Origin: Bacillota bacterium
Lineage (GTDB): Bacteria; Bacillota; Bacilli; Tumebacillales; Effusibacillaceae
DNA length: 14,791 nt
Direction: 5' to 3'
Assembly (NCBI GenBank): GCA_020059765.1
Contig: JAGVBM010000395.1
Span: 1-14,791, forward strand
Shown: positions 5,125-13,485 of the stretch, one piece after another
Layout of the letters: each line of letters starts with the position of its first letter
Numbering within the stretch: position 1 is the first letter of the stretch
Translations under genes and position numbers: made by a program
Notes under the pieces: generated by a model
Databases searched by the model: none
What the model was told of the DNA's origin: nothing
The model's input: the letters and a program-made list of their open reading frames with translations, nothing else

Positions 5125-8001
5125 ATGGCAGAGACAATCGCAAGTATGGCCGTCAGGATTGGAGCTGACCTTTCGGACTTCGAGAAAAACATGAAAGAGT
5201 TTCGCCGTACTTTTGGGAAACTCGGTCAGCAGGTCCAGGAAGCAGGTCGGCAGATTGGGACCGCGTTTACTGCAGCTGGTGGTGCGATTGCCGTTGGTCT
5301 TGGTCTGGCCGTCAGCAAAACAATGGATTTCGATGCTCAGATGTCACGAGTCGGCGCAATTGCCGGGGCCACTGGAGCAGAACTGCAGGCTCTTCGAGAT
5401 AAAGCGTTAGAGCTCGGTGCGTCGACTTCTAAAAGCGCTTCCGAAGTTGCTATCGGCATGGAAAAAATGGCGGCCATGGGCTTTAACGTCAATCAGGTTA
5501 TGGCTGCGATGCCGGGTGTCATCGCCGCGGCCGAAGCGTCTGGTGAGGACATGGCTCTGGTAGCGGATACGGTTGCCTCAGCGCTCAATTCCTTCAAGCT
5601 CGAAGCAGGCGATGCCTCGCGTGTCGCGGACGTACTAGCACAAGCTGCAAATGATTCGGCGGCGGGCGTCAACGACATGGCTTATACTTTCAAATACGCC
5701 GCACCTGTCGCTTCGCAATTAGGAATATCACTGGAACAACTTTCCGCTGCTACTGAGATCATGGCAAACGCTGGTATCCGTGGCGAACAAGCGGGTACAA
5801 CATTGCGGGCGGCTTTGATTCGTTTGGCCGATCCGCCGAAAGAAGCGGCAAACCAATTATCTGCGCTTGGTGTGCAAATCAAAGATTCACAAGGAAATAT
5901 GCTTCCTTTCGAAGGTATCATTGGGCAACTTTCTGCGAAATTGCAAGGAATGGGAAGCGCTCAAAAAGCAGCAGCTCTGTCTACGATTTTTGGCACAGAA
6001 GCAGTCAGTGGGATGCTGACGATTGTAGATGCAGGACCAGATAAGCTGAACCAATTGACAAAGGCCCTGCAATCAGCGGACGGCGCATCGGCAAGAGCAG
6101 CCGCACAAATGAAAGATAACCTGAAAGGATCGTTAGAGGAATTGAGTGGAGCGGTAGAAACAGCGCAAATCAGCATAGGAAATGCTCTTTCACCGGTTCT
6201 GCGCGATCTTGCAGATTCAATAAAAGGGGTTGTGGAGTGGTTCAACAAACTCTCACCCGATACACAAAAGTTTATTGCGATCAGCGGCGCTGTCGCAACG
6301 GCATTGCTGTTGATTACGGGAGCCGTTGGGTTTCTCGTAGCCGGGCTTGGCGCGTTGGCGGCTGCAGAGTGGGCAGTTATTCTACCGATTGCTGGTATTA
6401 TCGCCGGAGTTACAACGGCTGTAGCGGTCATTGTTGCGCTTAGTATACTCATTTATAAAAACTGGGGGGATATAAAAAACTTCCTATCTGAAACTTGGAT
6501 GTCAATCAAAGAAACAGCCGCAGCCACTTGGGACTCCATAAAACAAACCGCAATCAGCGTATGGCAGGAGATCAGCGGATTTTTTGTTGGGTTGTGGGAA
6601 GGCATCAAGCAAACAGCAACCGATGTGTGGAATGGCATCGTCTCCTTTTTCCAAAGCGCGTGGGATAAGATCACCGGTATATTCCAGTCCGTCTGGAATG
6701 TCATCGGGCCGATCGTCATGGCGGGATGGGAAAACGTTAAAACTATATTCTCCGCAGCGTGGATTTCGATTAAAGGAGCTTTACAAGCCGGTTGGGAAAT
6801 CCTCAAAACAATATTTGCCGCCGCGTTTCTATCGGTCTATTATCTCGTGACGGGTCAATGGGGCAAGATTGGACAGGTATTTAATGCGGCATGGTTAAAG
6901 ATAAAAGGTACGGTAATCGCTTTGTGGGAAGGTATTAAAGGAGTTTGGAAATCAGCTATATCGGCCGTAGCAGCGCGGACAGAATTTGTGCTGACCTACA
7001 TCAAAACTTTGTTCAAGCTCGCCAAGGATAAGCTTGCATCTATAGCATCGGGCATGTGGGAGGGCATCAAACAAACCTTCTGGGATGCGGTAGAGGCGGT
7101 CAAGACAACCGTCTCGAACATGTGGAATTCGGTTGTCACATTCTTTGCTGAAGCGCCCGGCAAAATCGCTGCAAAACTCACTGAACTGAAAACTCAAATG
7201 ATGCAGAAGTGGGAAGAAATCAAGTCAGATGCACTCAGCATGGGCGAGAACTTCATCCGGGGCTTTGTGGAAGGTATCACGAATATGGCCACGTGGCTCT
7301 ATACAAAGATCAGCGAGTTTTTCAACAAAGCTGTCGATTGGGCAAAAAAAGTATTGGGGATCGCGTCACCATCCAAAGTCATGATGGAGATCGGGGAGTA
7401 CACGGCGGAAGGGCTTGCCGAAGGTATCCGAAACAAAACGGGAGAGGTCGAATCCGCCGCAAAGGATATGGCCAGCGCCGTCGAGGAACAGGTCAATCGC
7501 ACGAAACAACTAATAGACTCATTCAAGCCGGGCGGGGCAAACTTCGGCATGTCGCAAGAGCAGATCGACAGATACCGCTTTGGCCAGTCTGCCGCTGCTG
7601 GCGGAAATCTTGATCTCGTTGCAAATGATCAGGGATGGCAGACTGTCCAGGGGGCGGTCAAATCCGAGTACGAACGATTACTCGATAAGGCGCGAAAATC
7701 TGGATCACACGAGGATATAGGAATCATCATGGACAAGGCAAAGGCGAACGTCGACGCCATACTCAAAAACGAACCAACCAGGTATCATTCCGGTGGGCTG
7801 GTTTCGAAACTCGGCCCCCGTGAAGTTCCGGCGATTTTGGAGGAAGGCGAGGTTGTACTTCCGCGTGGGGCAAGAGCGAGTGGCGGTAATGGGCTCACGA
7901 TCAACATCACCGGCAACACATTTTACGGTGAGCGTGACCTTGTAGATCGCGTCGGCCCGGCGCTGATCCGGTATCTAGCGAAGGCGGGTGTTCGGACATG
8001 A
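5125..8001 (+). CDS. Tail tape measure protein, TP901 core family
   Basis: 958 aa. Sets tail length and is ejected with the DNA. The start is ATG 5125 behind GGTGGTGACGGTG, giving MAETIASMAVRIGADLSDFEKNM, the usual beginning of this family; the frame is open farther upstream only because it runs antisense to the moron. Order: amphipathic N-terminus with coiled-coil character (about 1-55), TP901 tape measure core (about 73-300, including GIRGEQAGTTLRAALIRLADPP and STIFGTEAVSGM), long hydrophobic membrane-spanning stretch (about 382-443), Trp-rich roughly 11-residue periodic repeats (about 445-720), a glycine-rich C-terminal domain with GIASPSKVMMEIGEYTAEGLAEGI, and the SGGLV/PAILEEGEVVLP end. 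No lytic transglycosylase domain is seen. ATGA overlap with the next gene. Confidence 0.93.
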   Translation: MAETIASMAVRIGADLSDFEKNMKEFRRTFGKLGQQVQEAGRQIGTAFTAAGGAIAVGLGLAVSKTMDFDAQMSRVGAIAGATGAELQALRDKALELGASTSKSASEVAIGMEKMAAMGFNVNQVMAAMPGVIAAAEASGEDMALVADTVASALNSFKLEAGDASRVADVLAQAANDSAAGVNDMAYTFKYAAPVASQLGISLEQLSAATEIMANAGIRGEQAGTTLRAALIRLADPPKEAANQLSALGVQIKDSQGNMLPFEGIIGQLSAKLQGMGSAQKAAALSTIFGTEAVSGMLTIVDAGPDKLNQLTKALQSADGASARAAAQMKDNLKGSLEELSGAVETAQISIGNALSPVLRDLADSIKGVVEWFNKLSPDTQKFIAISGAVATALLLITGAVGFLVAGLGALAAAEWAVILPIAGIIAGVTTAVAVIVALSILIYKNWGDIKNFLSETWMSIKETAAATWDSIKQTAISVWQEISGFFVGLWEGIKQTATDVWNGIVSFFQSAWDKITGIFQSVWNVIGPIVMAGWENVKTIFSAAWISIKGALQAGWEILKTIFAAAFLSVYYLVTGQWGKIGQVFNAAWLKIKGTVIALWEGIKGVWKSAISAVAARTEFVLTYIKTLFKLAKDKLASIASGMWEGIKQTFWDAVEAVKTTVSNMWNSVVTFFAEAPGKIAAKLTELKTQMMQKWEEIKSDALSMGENFIRGFVEGITNMATWLYTKISEFFNKAVDWAKKVLGIASPSKVMMEIGEYTAEGLAEGIRNKTGEVESAAKDMASAVEEQVNRTKQLIDSFKPGGANFGMSQEQIDRYRFGQSAAAGGNLDLVANDQGWQTVQGAVKSEYERLLDKARKSGSHEDIGIIMDKAKANVDAILKNEPTRYHSGGLVSKLGPREVPAILEEGEVVLPRGARASGGNGLTINITGNTFYGERDLVDRVGPALIRYLAKAGVRT

Positions 8002-9410
8002 TCGTCAAAATTGCGGGGGTAAATCGAGGCGCTGATATTTCGGACGGGACCCTGCGGATCACCGACCAGATCAATGAGCGAAGTGTATGTACCTTCGAGA
8101 TGATGAACCTCTCAGGTCTCGGTGCGCCAGAAGAAGGTCAGGAGGTCATCGTCGAGGACGATGCAGGAGTCCGAATTTTCGGTGGCACGATCGACGAGGT
8201 GGAGGAATCAGATTTTATCGCCCGGACAGACCTTGTATACTCCGTAACGTGCGTTGACTGGCACCAGATTGCCGACCGCAAGATCGTTGCGGAGACGTAT
8301 CGCAACCAGACAGCGGGATATATCGTTCGGGATATCCTCACCAAGTACCTTGCGGATGACGGAATTACAGCAGGCACGATCCAAGACGGACCGAACGTCT
8401 CTGCCGCCGTATTTAACTACAATAAAGCCAGCGAATCTTTGCAGGACGTTGCAGAGCTAACTGGCTTTATGTTCTACATCGACCCGAACAAGGTCTTGAA
8501 TTTCGTGGAGCGCACTACAAACGATGCGCCTTGGTCGATCACGGAGACAAGTCAACCGACGCGCGACCTGAAAGTCACCCATGACCGATCTCAATACCGC
8601 AACCGGCAGTATATCCGAGCCGGTCAGGACGTGACAGACCCGCAGATTGAACGGCAAAAAGGGGATGGCGACAAGCGGGTATTCAATGTGTTCTATCCGC
8701 TTGCGGAGGTACCGACAATCACTGTCAACGGCGCAACGCAGACGGTCGGGATCGGAGGACTGGATAGTGGAAAGCAGTGGTACTGGAACAAAGGCAAAAC
8801 CGAGATCAAGCAGGACGATGCGGAAGTGGTGTTGTCCACAACCGACGTATTGGAGGTCACATACAGAGGATTTTTCCCGATCATCGTTGTTTCCGAAGAC
8901 GCGGCTGGTATACAAGACAGAAAGACAAAAGAAGGCGGCTCTGGTGTATATGAAGAGGTCGAACAGCAGGATTCGATTGACGATGCCAACGCCGCCCTCG
9001 AGTACGCAAAAGGTCGTCTGCGCAGATACGGGAAGATTGACAAGCGGGTGACGTTTACGACATTTAAGCCAGGGCTGAAAGCTGGTCAACTCTTGACGAT
9101 CGACTTACCTTCACGCGGTCTGTCCGGTCAATATCTGATTCAGCGTGTTAATATCGACAATGTGTCAGGCAACGTAATTCGTTATAGCGTGGAGGCAGTG
9201 GATGGTGAAGCAGTTGGCGGATGGGTGAACTTCTTCCGGAAGCTGGTGAAATCTGGCCAGACCTTCGTGATTCGCGAGAACGAGATCCTCGTTCGACTCG
9301 TCACGCAGTTTGAGCAGTGGGGCTGGAAGGAAGCCCAGACGCAGGCAGTATATGCGTGTCCAGTGCCGTCAAGTACGCTTTATCCTAGCAGTACGCTTCA
9401 TCCTTGCTGA
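7998..9410 (+). CDS. Baseplate hub-like tail protein
   Basis: 470 aa, coupled to the tape measure gene by ATGA. N-terminal part (1-60) has a beta-rich DGTLRITDQINERSVCTFEM segment with EGQEVIVEDDAGVRIFGGTIDEVEES, then YSVTCVDWHQIADRKIVAETYRNQTAGYIVRDILTKYL. This succession (domain-swapped beta barrel, then the YTVTCVDY-like strand and RDIL helix) is typical of phage hub or tail-tip proteins with a gp27-like fold. Residues 340-400 (DDANAALEYAKGRLRRYGK through LKAGQLLTIDLPSRGLSGQYLIQRV) fit the C-terminal hub domain. The last 15 residues contain a duplicated STLxPS unit. It probably forms the central tail tip under the tape measure; no peptidase motif is visible. A separate Dit protein is not identifiable in the window. 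Confidence 0.78.
   Translation: MIVKIAGVNRGADISDGTLRITDQINERSVCTFEMMNLSGLGAPEEGQEVIVEDDAGVRIFGGTIDEVEESDFIARTDLVYSVTCVDWHQIADRKIVAETYRNQTAGYIVRDILTKYLADDGITAGTIQDGPNVSAAVFNYNKASESLQDVAELTGFMFYIDPNKVLNFVERTTNDAPWSITETSQPTRDLKVTHDRSQYRNRQYIRAGQDVTDPQIERQKGDGDKRVFNVFYPLAEVPTITVNGATQTVGIGGLDSGKQWYWNKGKTEIKQDDAEVVLSTTDVLEVTYRGFFPIIVVSEDAAGIQDRKTKEGGSGVYEEVEQQDSIDDANAALEYAKGRLRRYGKIDKRVTFTTFKPGLKAGQLLTIDLPSRGLSGQYLIQRVNIDNVSGNVIRYSVEAVDGEAVGGWVNFFRKLVKSGQTFVIRENEILVRLVTQFEQWGWKEAQTQAVYACPVPSSTLYPSSTLHPC
9372..9404 (+). repeat. Two-copy tandem repeat, 18-bp period, at the end of the hub gene
   Basis: AGTACGCTTTATCCT (9372-9386) and AGTACGCTTCATCCT (9390-9404) differ at one base and are 18 bases apart. 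They encode STLYPS and STLHPC, the last residues before the stop at 9408-9410. It is a small in-frame duplication. Confidence 0.7.
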
Positions 9411-9423
9411 AAGGAGTGGTCAC

Positions 9424-9897
9424 ATGAATATAGACGCGGCAACCGGTTGGCTTGGCGAATACGAAATCCATATCATCGGACCAAACGGAACGGAAGTCCA
9501 CAAGATCAAAAATCTGATCACGGACGGAGCGCTCAACTTGATTCGGGATGCTCTGGATGGTACGGTGACAGACCTCACACTTAAATACCTGGCTCTAGGC
9601 ACTGATGACGGAACAACGCTTCCGCTTGCGAACACAAACACAAAACTTGGCGCAGAGGCGTTTCGCAAGGCGTTCACGAAGCAGGCCGTGCAAGGAACCG
9701 GCGTGCTTGAGAGTACTGTATATATTGCGCCTACAGAGGCGAACGTCAATATCCGCGAGATCGGTATTTTCGCAGGCGCAAACGCTACGACAACGGCTGA
9801 CAGCGGAATTCTTGTCTCACGGGTATTTTGGACGAAAGACAAGACCAATCTTGAGTCAATCAACATCGTTCGCACAGATACAATAGGAAGGGTGTGA
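9424..9897 (+). CDS. Phage tail/fibre-adaptor-like protein
   Basis: 157 aa. Start ATG 9424 with AAAGGAGTGG upstream; upstream in-frame codons from 9310 overlap the hub gene and are not used. Composition is that of a beta-rich phage tail protein often found between hub and fibre genes in Bacillales phages: an opening WLGEYEIHIIGPNGTEVHKIKNLITDGALNLIRDAL, then YLALGTDDGTT, EAFRKAFTKQ, STVYIAPTEANVNIREIGIFAG, and GILVSRVFWTKDKTNLESINIVRTDTI. The segment LALGT..L..E.FR and REIGIF are shared by many fibre-associated proteins. It probably attaches the fibre to the tail tip; this is inferred from position and motif. Confidence 0.72.
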   Translation: MNIDAATGWLGEYEIHIIGPNGTEVHKIKNLITDGALNLIRDALDGTVTDLTLKYLALGTDDGTTLPLANTNTKLGAEAFRKAFTKQAVQGTGVLESTVYIAPTEANVNIREIGIFAGANATTTADSGILVSRVFWTKDKTNLESINIVRTDTIGRV

Positions 9898-9901
9898 TAG
9901 G

Positions 9902-10699
9902 ATGCCATACACAAAAACAACCTGGGTCAGCGGAGGCCCTCCGGGGATAGACGCAGACAAACTCAATAACCTCGAAACCCAATATGATGCAGCAAAAGCG
10001 GATCTTGACGCGCACACAACAAGGACGGACAATCCGCACGCTACAACAGCCGCACAAGTGGGGGCGCTACCAAGCACCGGAGGAACAGTCTCCGGTGCCG
10101 TAACGATCCAAGGAAATACTACTATCGAGTCAGGTTCGGTCGAAGTAGGGCGGCAAGACGGAGTATCCTCAACTCCGTATATAGATTTCCACTCCGGGGC
10201 TACTGCCGTAGACTATGATACAAGAATTATCGCATCAGGAGGGACGGGGGCCGTTGGCGGCGGGACTTTAAATGTCATTGCAAGTTCCTTTCTAAAATCA
10301 GGAAACGCTGTTTGGCACGCCGGAAACGACGGCGCTGGAAGCGGGTTGGATGCGGACACATTGGATGGGATTCATGCTAGTGGTCTTGCAAAGATAGCAA
10401 CTGGCACTTATACAGGGGATGGGGGAAGTAATAGAAAGATTGTAACGGGATTTCGACCTAGGTATTTATATGTTGGTACAACGGCTGAGATAACTGGATC
10501 GTATGGGTATTTTCAACAAGCAATTGATTTATCGAGTTTGCTCCAAATATTTGATCTCGCAACTGACAGCACCACCATCTCTACGAAAGGATCAGGCGAA
10601 CCATATTACATCACCTTCCAGGCCGATGGTTTTACAATGGAAGGAGCATCGCCTATAAATCAGAATGCCATAGCGTTCGGTTGGTTCGCTATATATTAA
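9902..10699 (+). CDS. Tail fibre protein with receptor-binding C-terminus
   Basis: 265 aa. Recognises the host surface. The N-terminus (MPYTKTTWVSGGPPGIDADKLNNLETQYDAA) is the usual attachment helix of short Gram-positive fibres, followed by DAHTTRTDNPHATTAAQVGALP, a fibre shaft repeat motif, then LPSTGGTVSGAVTI. The middle has the WHAGNDGAGSGLDADTLDGIHAS motif typical of fibre shafts. The last 100 residues (from about GTYTGDGGSNRKIVTGFRPRYLYVG) end in AFGWFAIY, the beta-sandwich tip seen in many short fibres. DNA coding for this tip is A+T-richer than the shaft, which suggests exchange of the receptor-binding end. The stop is directly before the AAGGAGGT of the next gene. Confidence 0.85.
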   Translation: MPYTKTTWVSGGPPGIDADKLNNLETQYDAAKADLDAHTTRTDNPHATTAAQVGALPSTGGTVSGAVTIQGNTTIESGSVEVGRQDGVSSTPYIDFHSGATAVDYDTRIIASGGTGAVGGGTLNVIASSFLKSGNAVWHAGNDGAGSGLDADTLDGIHASGLAKIATGTYTGDGGSNRKIVTGFRPRYLYVGTTAEITGSYGYFQQAIDLSSLLQIFDLATDSTTISTKGSGEPYYITFQADGFTMEGASPINQNAIAFGWFAIY

Positions 10700-10710
10700 G
10701 GAGGTCTCAT

Positions 10711-11181
10711 ATGGTGATTGTTATTGACTCACTTGGAAAGCGCATCACCGACTTCGGCACGAACTCCCTTTTCCCGGACGGAGTTCCCTATGAGCCGCAG
10801 CCCGGCGAGTATATCTATCGGATCAACGATAACGATCCACTTGTGCAAGATATTCTCTCCGCCGGGAGCATACAGGGGGTCATCGTCAATGGAGTAGTAG
10901 GGTCCGTCGTCGTTTACAAGAGAATTTCGGTAACTGTCGACAAACCGCAAATCACCGCAAACGGCACTGACACCGCGACAATCACGGCCACGGTCGACGA
11001 TCCGGTCAGCACGGAGCCGATCGAGTTTTACGACTCAGCCGGGACGCTGATCCAGACGGTTGCCTGCGTAAACGGTCAGGCGCAGATGCCGATCACCGCT
11101 ACGGTTGCTGGTGACATCGTTGTGGCTGCCAAGTCCACCACGAAGTATGGCCAGAATCAAATTCTGATTAAGGCGGTGTGA
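10711..11181 (+). CDS. Virion protein with bacterial Ig-like domain
   Basis: 156 aa; ATG 10711 follows a near-perfect AAGGAGGT (10698-10705). Residues 1-70 form a small domain beginning MVIVIDSLGKRITDFGTNSLFPDGVPYEP; residues 72-156 look like an invasin/Big-type Ig-like domain (ISVTVDKPQITANGTDTATITATVDDP through GDIVVAAKSTTKYGQNQI). Such domains in tail or fibre-associated proteins often bind cell surface sugars weakly. Being after the fibre gene it is likely part of the tail tip, but no direct evidence is visible. No signal peptide or Cys-rich motif. Confidence 0.7.
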   Translation: MVIVIDSLGKRITDFGTNSLFPDGVPYEPQPGEYIYRINDNDPLVQDILSAGSIQGVIVNGVVGSVVVYKRISVTVDKPQITANGTDTATITATVDDPVSTEPIEFYDSAGTLIQTVACVNGQAQMPITATVAGDIVVAAKSTTKYGQNQILIKAV

Positions 11182-11183
11182 CT

Positions 11184-11378
11184 ATGAGACATCTGAACGC
11201 AGAGACCAGGACTCAGCCAAAGAACCATCCGAAAGGAACGGGCCAGACGGTCAACTTTTCGCGACAGCCTACGGCGAAAGAACGTATTGAGCAGACCAAC
11301 GGAAAGTCGGTCGCACAAATGACGCAAGCCGAAAAAAATGAACTTCTGGAGTTACTGAGAGCCGCTCTACTGGAGTAG
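11184..11378 (+). CDS. Small hypothetical phage protein before the lysis genes
   Basis: 64 aa, ATG 11184 with AAGGCGGTG seven bases upstream; a GTG at 11178 overlapping the previous TGA is an alternative start but sits inside the ribosome binding site. The first half is polar (RTQPKNHPKGTGQTVNF), the second a predicted helix, MTQAEKNELLELLRAALLE. No family recognised. Its stop codon is part of the terminator-like hairpin that follows. Position between tail genes and holin is often taken by small proteins of unknown role. Confidence 0.6.
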   Translation: MRHLNAETRTQPKNHPKGTGQTVNFSRQPTAKERIEQTNGKSVAQMTQAEKNELLELLRAALLE

Positions 11379-11391
11379 GCTCTTTTGTTTT
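11358..11391 (+). terminator. Intrinsic terminator between tail and lysis genes
   Basis: AGAGCC (11358-11363) pairs with GGCTCT (11378-11383), with an inner CTC/GAG pairing, followed by TTTTGTTTT. It begins in the last codons of the small gene and ends 31 bases before the holin start. It would separate tail and lysis transcripts or reduce lysis gene expression; no clear promoter follows it. Confidence 0.55.
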
Positions 11392-11422
11392 GCATCAAAA
11401 ACAATTTAGGAGAGTGAGAGTG

Positions 11423-11830
11423 ATGAATTTGAAGGAATTCGGATTCAACTCAATCATTGCGGGTGCAGGATTACTTGTAACCAACTGGCTGGGAGGGTGG
11501 GATGCCGCGTTGAAAGCTTTGATCGTGTTTATGATCTTGGACTATGCAACCGGCTTCCTGTCTGCCTGGAAGAACAAACAAGTTGATAGCGAGGTCATGT
11601 TTTGGGGCGGCATCCGGAAAGGTGCCGTCCTTGCAGTCGTGGCTGTGGCCGTGATGATGGATCAGATGGTCGGCAATAAAGGCCCCATCTTCCGGACGTT
11701 GGCCGTTTATTTTTATGTGGCCAGAGAAGGTTTGTCAATCACGGAAAATCTGGGATTGTTGGGAGTTCCACTCCCCGGCTTTGTGACGAAAGTATTAACG
11801 CAATTGCAAGAAAAGGGTGAGGCGAAATGA
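11423..11830 (+). CDS. Phage holin, Holin_4 / phage holin family
   Basis: 135 aa. Oligomerises in the cytoplasmic membrane at lysis time and releases the endolysin. Hydrophobic segments at about 11-25, 27-47, 66-84 and perhaps 89-105; the family signature is present at residues 38-50 (ILDYATGFLSAWK), followed by FWGGIRKG and GLSITENLGLLGVPLP. The C-terminal tail is charged (TQLQEKGEAK). The start is ATG 11423 with AGGAGAGTG upstream; GTG 11420 in the same frame is possible. The stop overlaps the amidase start as ATGA, so holin and endolysin are coupled. Confidence 0.9.
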   Translation: MNLKEFGFNSIIAGAGLLVTNWLGGWDAALKALIVFMILDYATGFLSAWKNKQVDSEVMFWGGIRKGAVLAVVAVAVMMDQMVGNKGPIFRTLAVYFYVAREGLSITENLGLLGVPLPGFVTKVLTQLQEKGEAK

Positions 11831-12501
11831 TCGTTTGCATTGATCCTGGTCATGTTGGATTCGATTCCGGAAACGTCAACAGCGGACGAAAGGAGACCGA
11901 TTACACCTGGCCGGTCTCTCTTTTCTTCCAGGAAGCTTTGGTTCGCTGCGGCATCCAAGCGGCACTAACCAGGGACAAAAACAAGCCGTACAGCTTTGGA
12001 TCATTAGGCGAAGAGTTGTCAGATCGGGCGAACTTCGCCAATCGAATGCAAGCGGATCTGTTTGTGTCCTGGCACAACGATAGCTTTACAAATCCGGAAG
12101 CGAACGGGGTGGCCGTGTGGATCTGCAACGCAGCGCGCGGTACGGAGACTCAAGAAATTGCGCGGAAGATTGTAGACGCCATTTCTGCCGCCACGGGACA
12201 AACCAACCGCGGAGTGAGGATTGCGGATTACGCAGTACTCGTTCAGACAAATATGCACGCCGTCCTGATTGAGGCGGGCTTCGCCTCCAATCCGGAAGAG
12301 AACAAAAAGTTGGCGGACCCGGAGTTCCAAAAGATGCAGGCAGAAGCGGCAGCGCGTGCGGTCTGCGAATACTTCAGAGTGACGTATATTCCGCCGGCTG
12401 AATCCCAGCCAGCGGGTACTCCCATCATCGGAACAGCGCAGGCAACCGTTGAACAAGCGCAGACGTTCTTCGAGAAGAAAACCGGACTCAAATTGGTGTA
12501 A
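11827..12501 (+). CDS. N-terminal half of split endolysin: N-acetylmuramoyl-L-alanine amidase (Amidase_3)
   Basis: 224 aa. Cleaves the bond between N-acetylmuramic acid and L-Ala of the stem peptide. Amidase_3 motifs: IDPGH with zinc ligand H9, E23 in GRKETD, LTRD, SWHND with zinc ligand H83, and catalytic E149 in LIEAGFASNPEE. After the catalytic domain (about 1-178) comes a Pro-rich linker and IIGTAQATVEQAQTFFEKKTGLKLV, the usual bridge to a second domain, which then stops. The missing continuation is encoded 970 bases farther on, behind an endonuclease gene; only the last two residues (Leu-Val) come from the insert. The half itself has no cell wall-binding domain. GGGTGAGGCGAA precedes the ATG, which overlaps the holin stop. 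Confidence 0.92.
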   Translation: MIVCIDPGHVGFDSGNVNSGRKETDYTWPVSLFFQEALVRCGIQAALTRDKNKPYSFGSLGEELSDRANFANRMQADLFVSWHNDSFTNPEANGVAVWICNAARGTETQEIARKIVDAISAATGQTNRGVRIADYAVLVQTNMHAVLIEAGFASNPEENKKLADPEFQKMQAEAAARAVCEYFRVTYIPPAESQPAGTPIIGTAQATVEQAQTFFEKKTGLKLV

Positions 12502-13485
12502 AATTAGGGCATGGGGTGAAAAAATCATGCCAACAAAATTGCATTTGCCTGAAGATGAAATCGTTACGATGTATGTTGTTGAGCATAAAAAAGCGAGAGA
12601 CATAGCAAAACATTTCGGTTGTGGTAAAACGAAGATTCTTAACATATTACATGCTCACGAAGTAGATGTAAAACCACGTCGTAAAACTCGTATCCTAACG
12701 GATGATTGGCTTCGGTTAAAGTATCAAGAGACCACGAGCATTAACAGCCTTTTAAAAATGATCAGGGAAGAATTCGGTATTAAGTTATCTGCCGAATCTC
12801 TAAGACGCCGTTTAAGATCCCTTAATCTTAAAAAGCGCAAACCTCTGGTCGTGGATGAAAACTGGTTGTACGGGCAGTATGTATTGAATGGAAGGAGTAC
12901 GCCTGATATCGCCTCGGAACTCCGATGCCACCATTCACAAATTTTACGCATTCTACGAAAGAACGGATGGAACCGTGATCGACATGATGCTTGGGTTTTA
13001 TCTCAACGAGAACAACATGAAAAAAAGTTGTCAAAATTGGACCCATCTTTAAGAGCAGAGACTAGTTTAGCGTGGGTAGCTGGTTTTATTGATGGAGAAG
13101 GGACAATTACTTTTAAAATGGGGGAAAAGGCGAAACAGCCAGTTCTATCCGCAACGAATTCGTCAGAAGAAGCCATAAATAAAGTAGCGGCTATTTTAGG
13201 TGGAGGAGTGAAATACAAAAGTGACCCCCGAAAAGATTCCTATCTCACCATGTGGCGATGGGACTTATTTGGTTGGCAAGAGGTAAGAGAAGCAGTGCGA
13301 CTATTACTTCCTTATCTTGTGGTTAAACGAAAGGAGGCAGAATTAGCTCTTGCTTTTTTGGATGGACACGTACCTCATACACCATACACAAAGAAAGATG
13401 AAGAACGATTTCAAGCTTGGTATGAGCATGTAGTTGCTTCTGGAGGTCTAAGGAGAAGGAGGGTAAATATTGAGGAACGTCAAAT
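12488..13485 (+). mobile_element. Inserted homing endonuclease element with TCAAAT at both junctions
   Basis: TCAAAT occurs at 12488-12493 in the amidase half and at 13480-13485 in the glucosaminidase half, in the same reading phase (xTC-AAA-T). Joining there removes 992 bases and restores one frame: KKTGLK followed by YSPQQVRQIIEAYW. The insert holds the endonuclease, the stop for the first half, and the ribosome binding site and TTG start for the second half. Whether the repeat is the real junction is inferred. Confidence 0.65.

Noticed and set aside
8457..9089. 210-codon minus-strand open frame
   Set aside because: Shadow of the hub gene, low-complexity and Cys/Arg-rich without domain features.
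10074..10098. Perfect 9-bp hairpin in the tail fibre gene (GCACCGGAG/CTCCGGTGC)
   Set aside because: It lies inside the conserved LPSTGGTVSG coding motif and has no T run; it is most likely a by-product of codon choice.
12019..12645. 208-codon minus-strand open frame
   Set aside because: Antisense to the amidase motifs and crossing into the endonuclease; no signals for translation.
12488..13485. Group I intron in the endolysin gene
   Set aside because: Only 25 bases lie between the amidase stop and the endonuclease start, and the endonuclease overlaps the next half, so there is no outside room for a ribozyme core. Joining at the TCAAAT repeat does not give the usual U before the intron and G at its end. 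An intron core hidden in coding sequence cannot be fully excluded; RT-PCR would decide.
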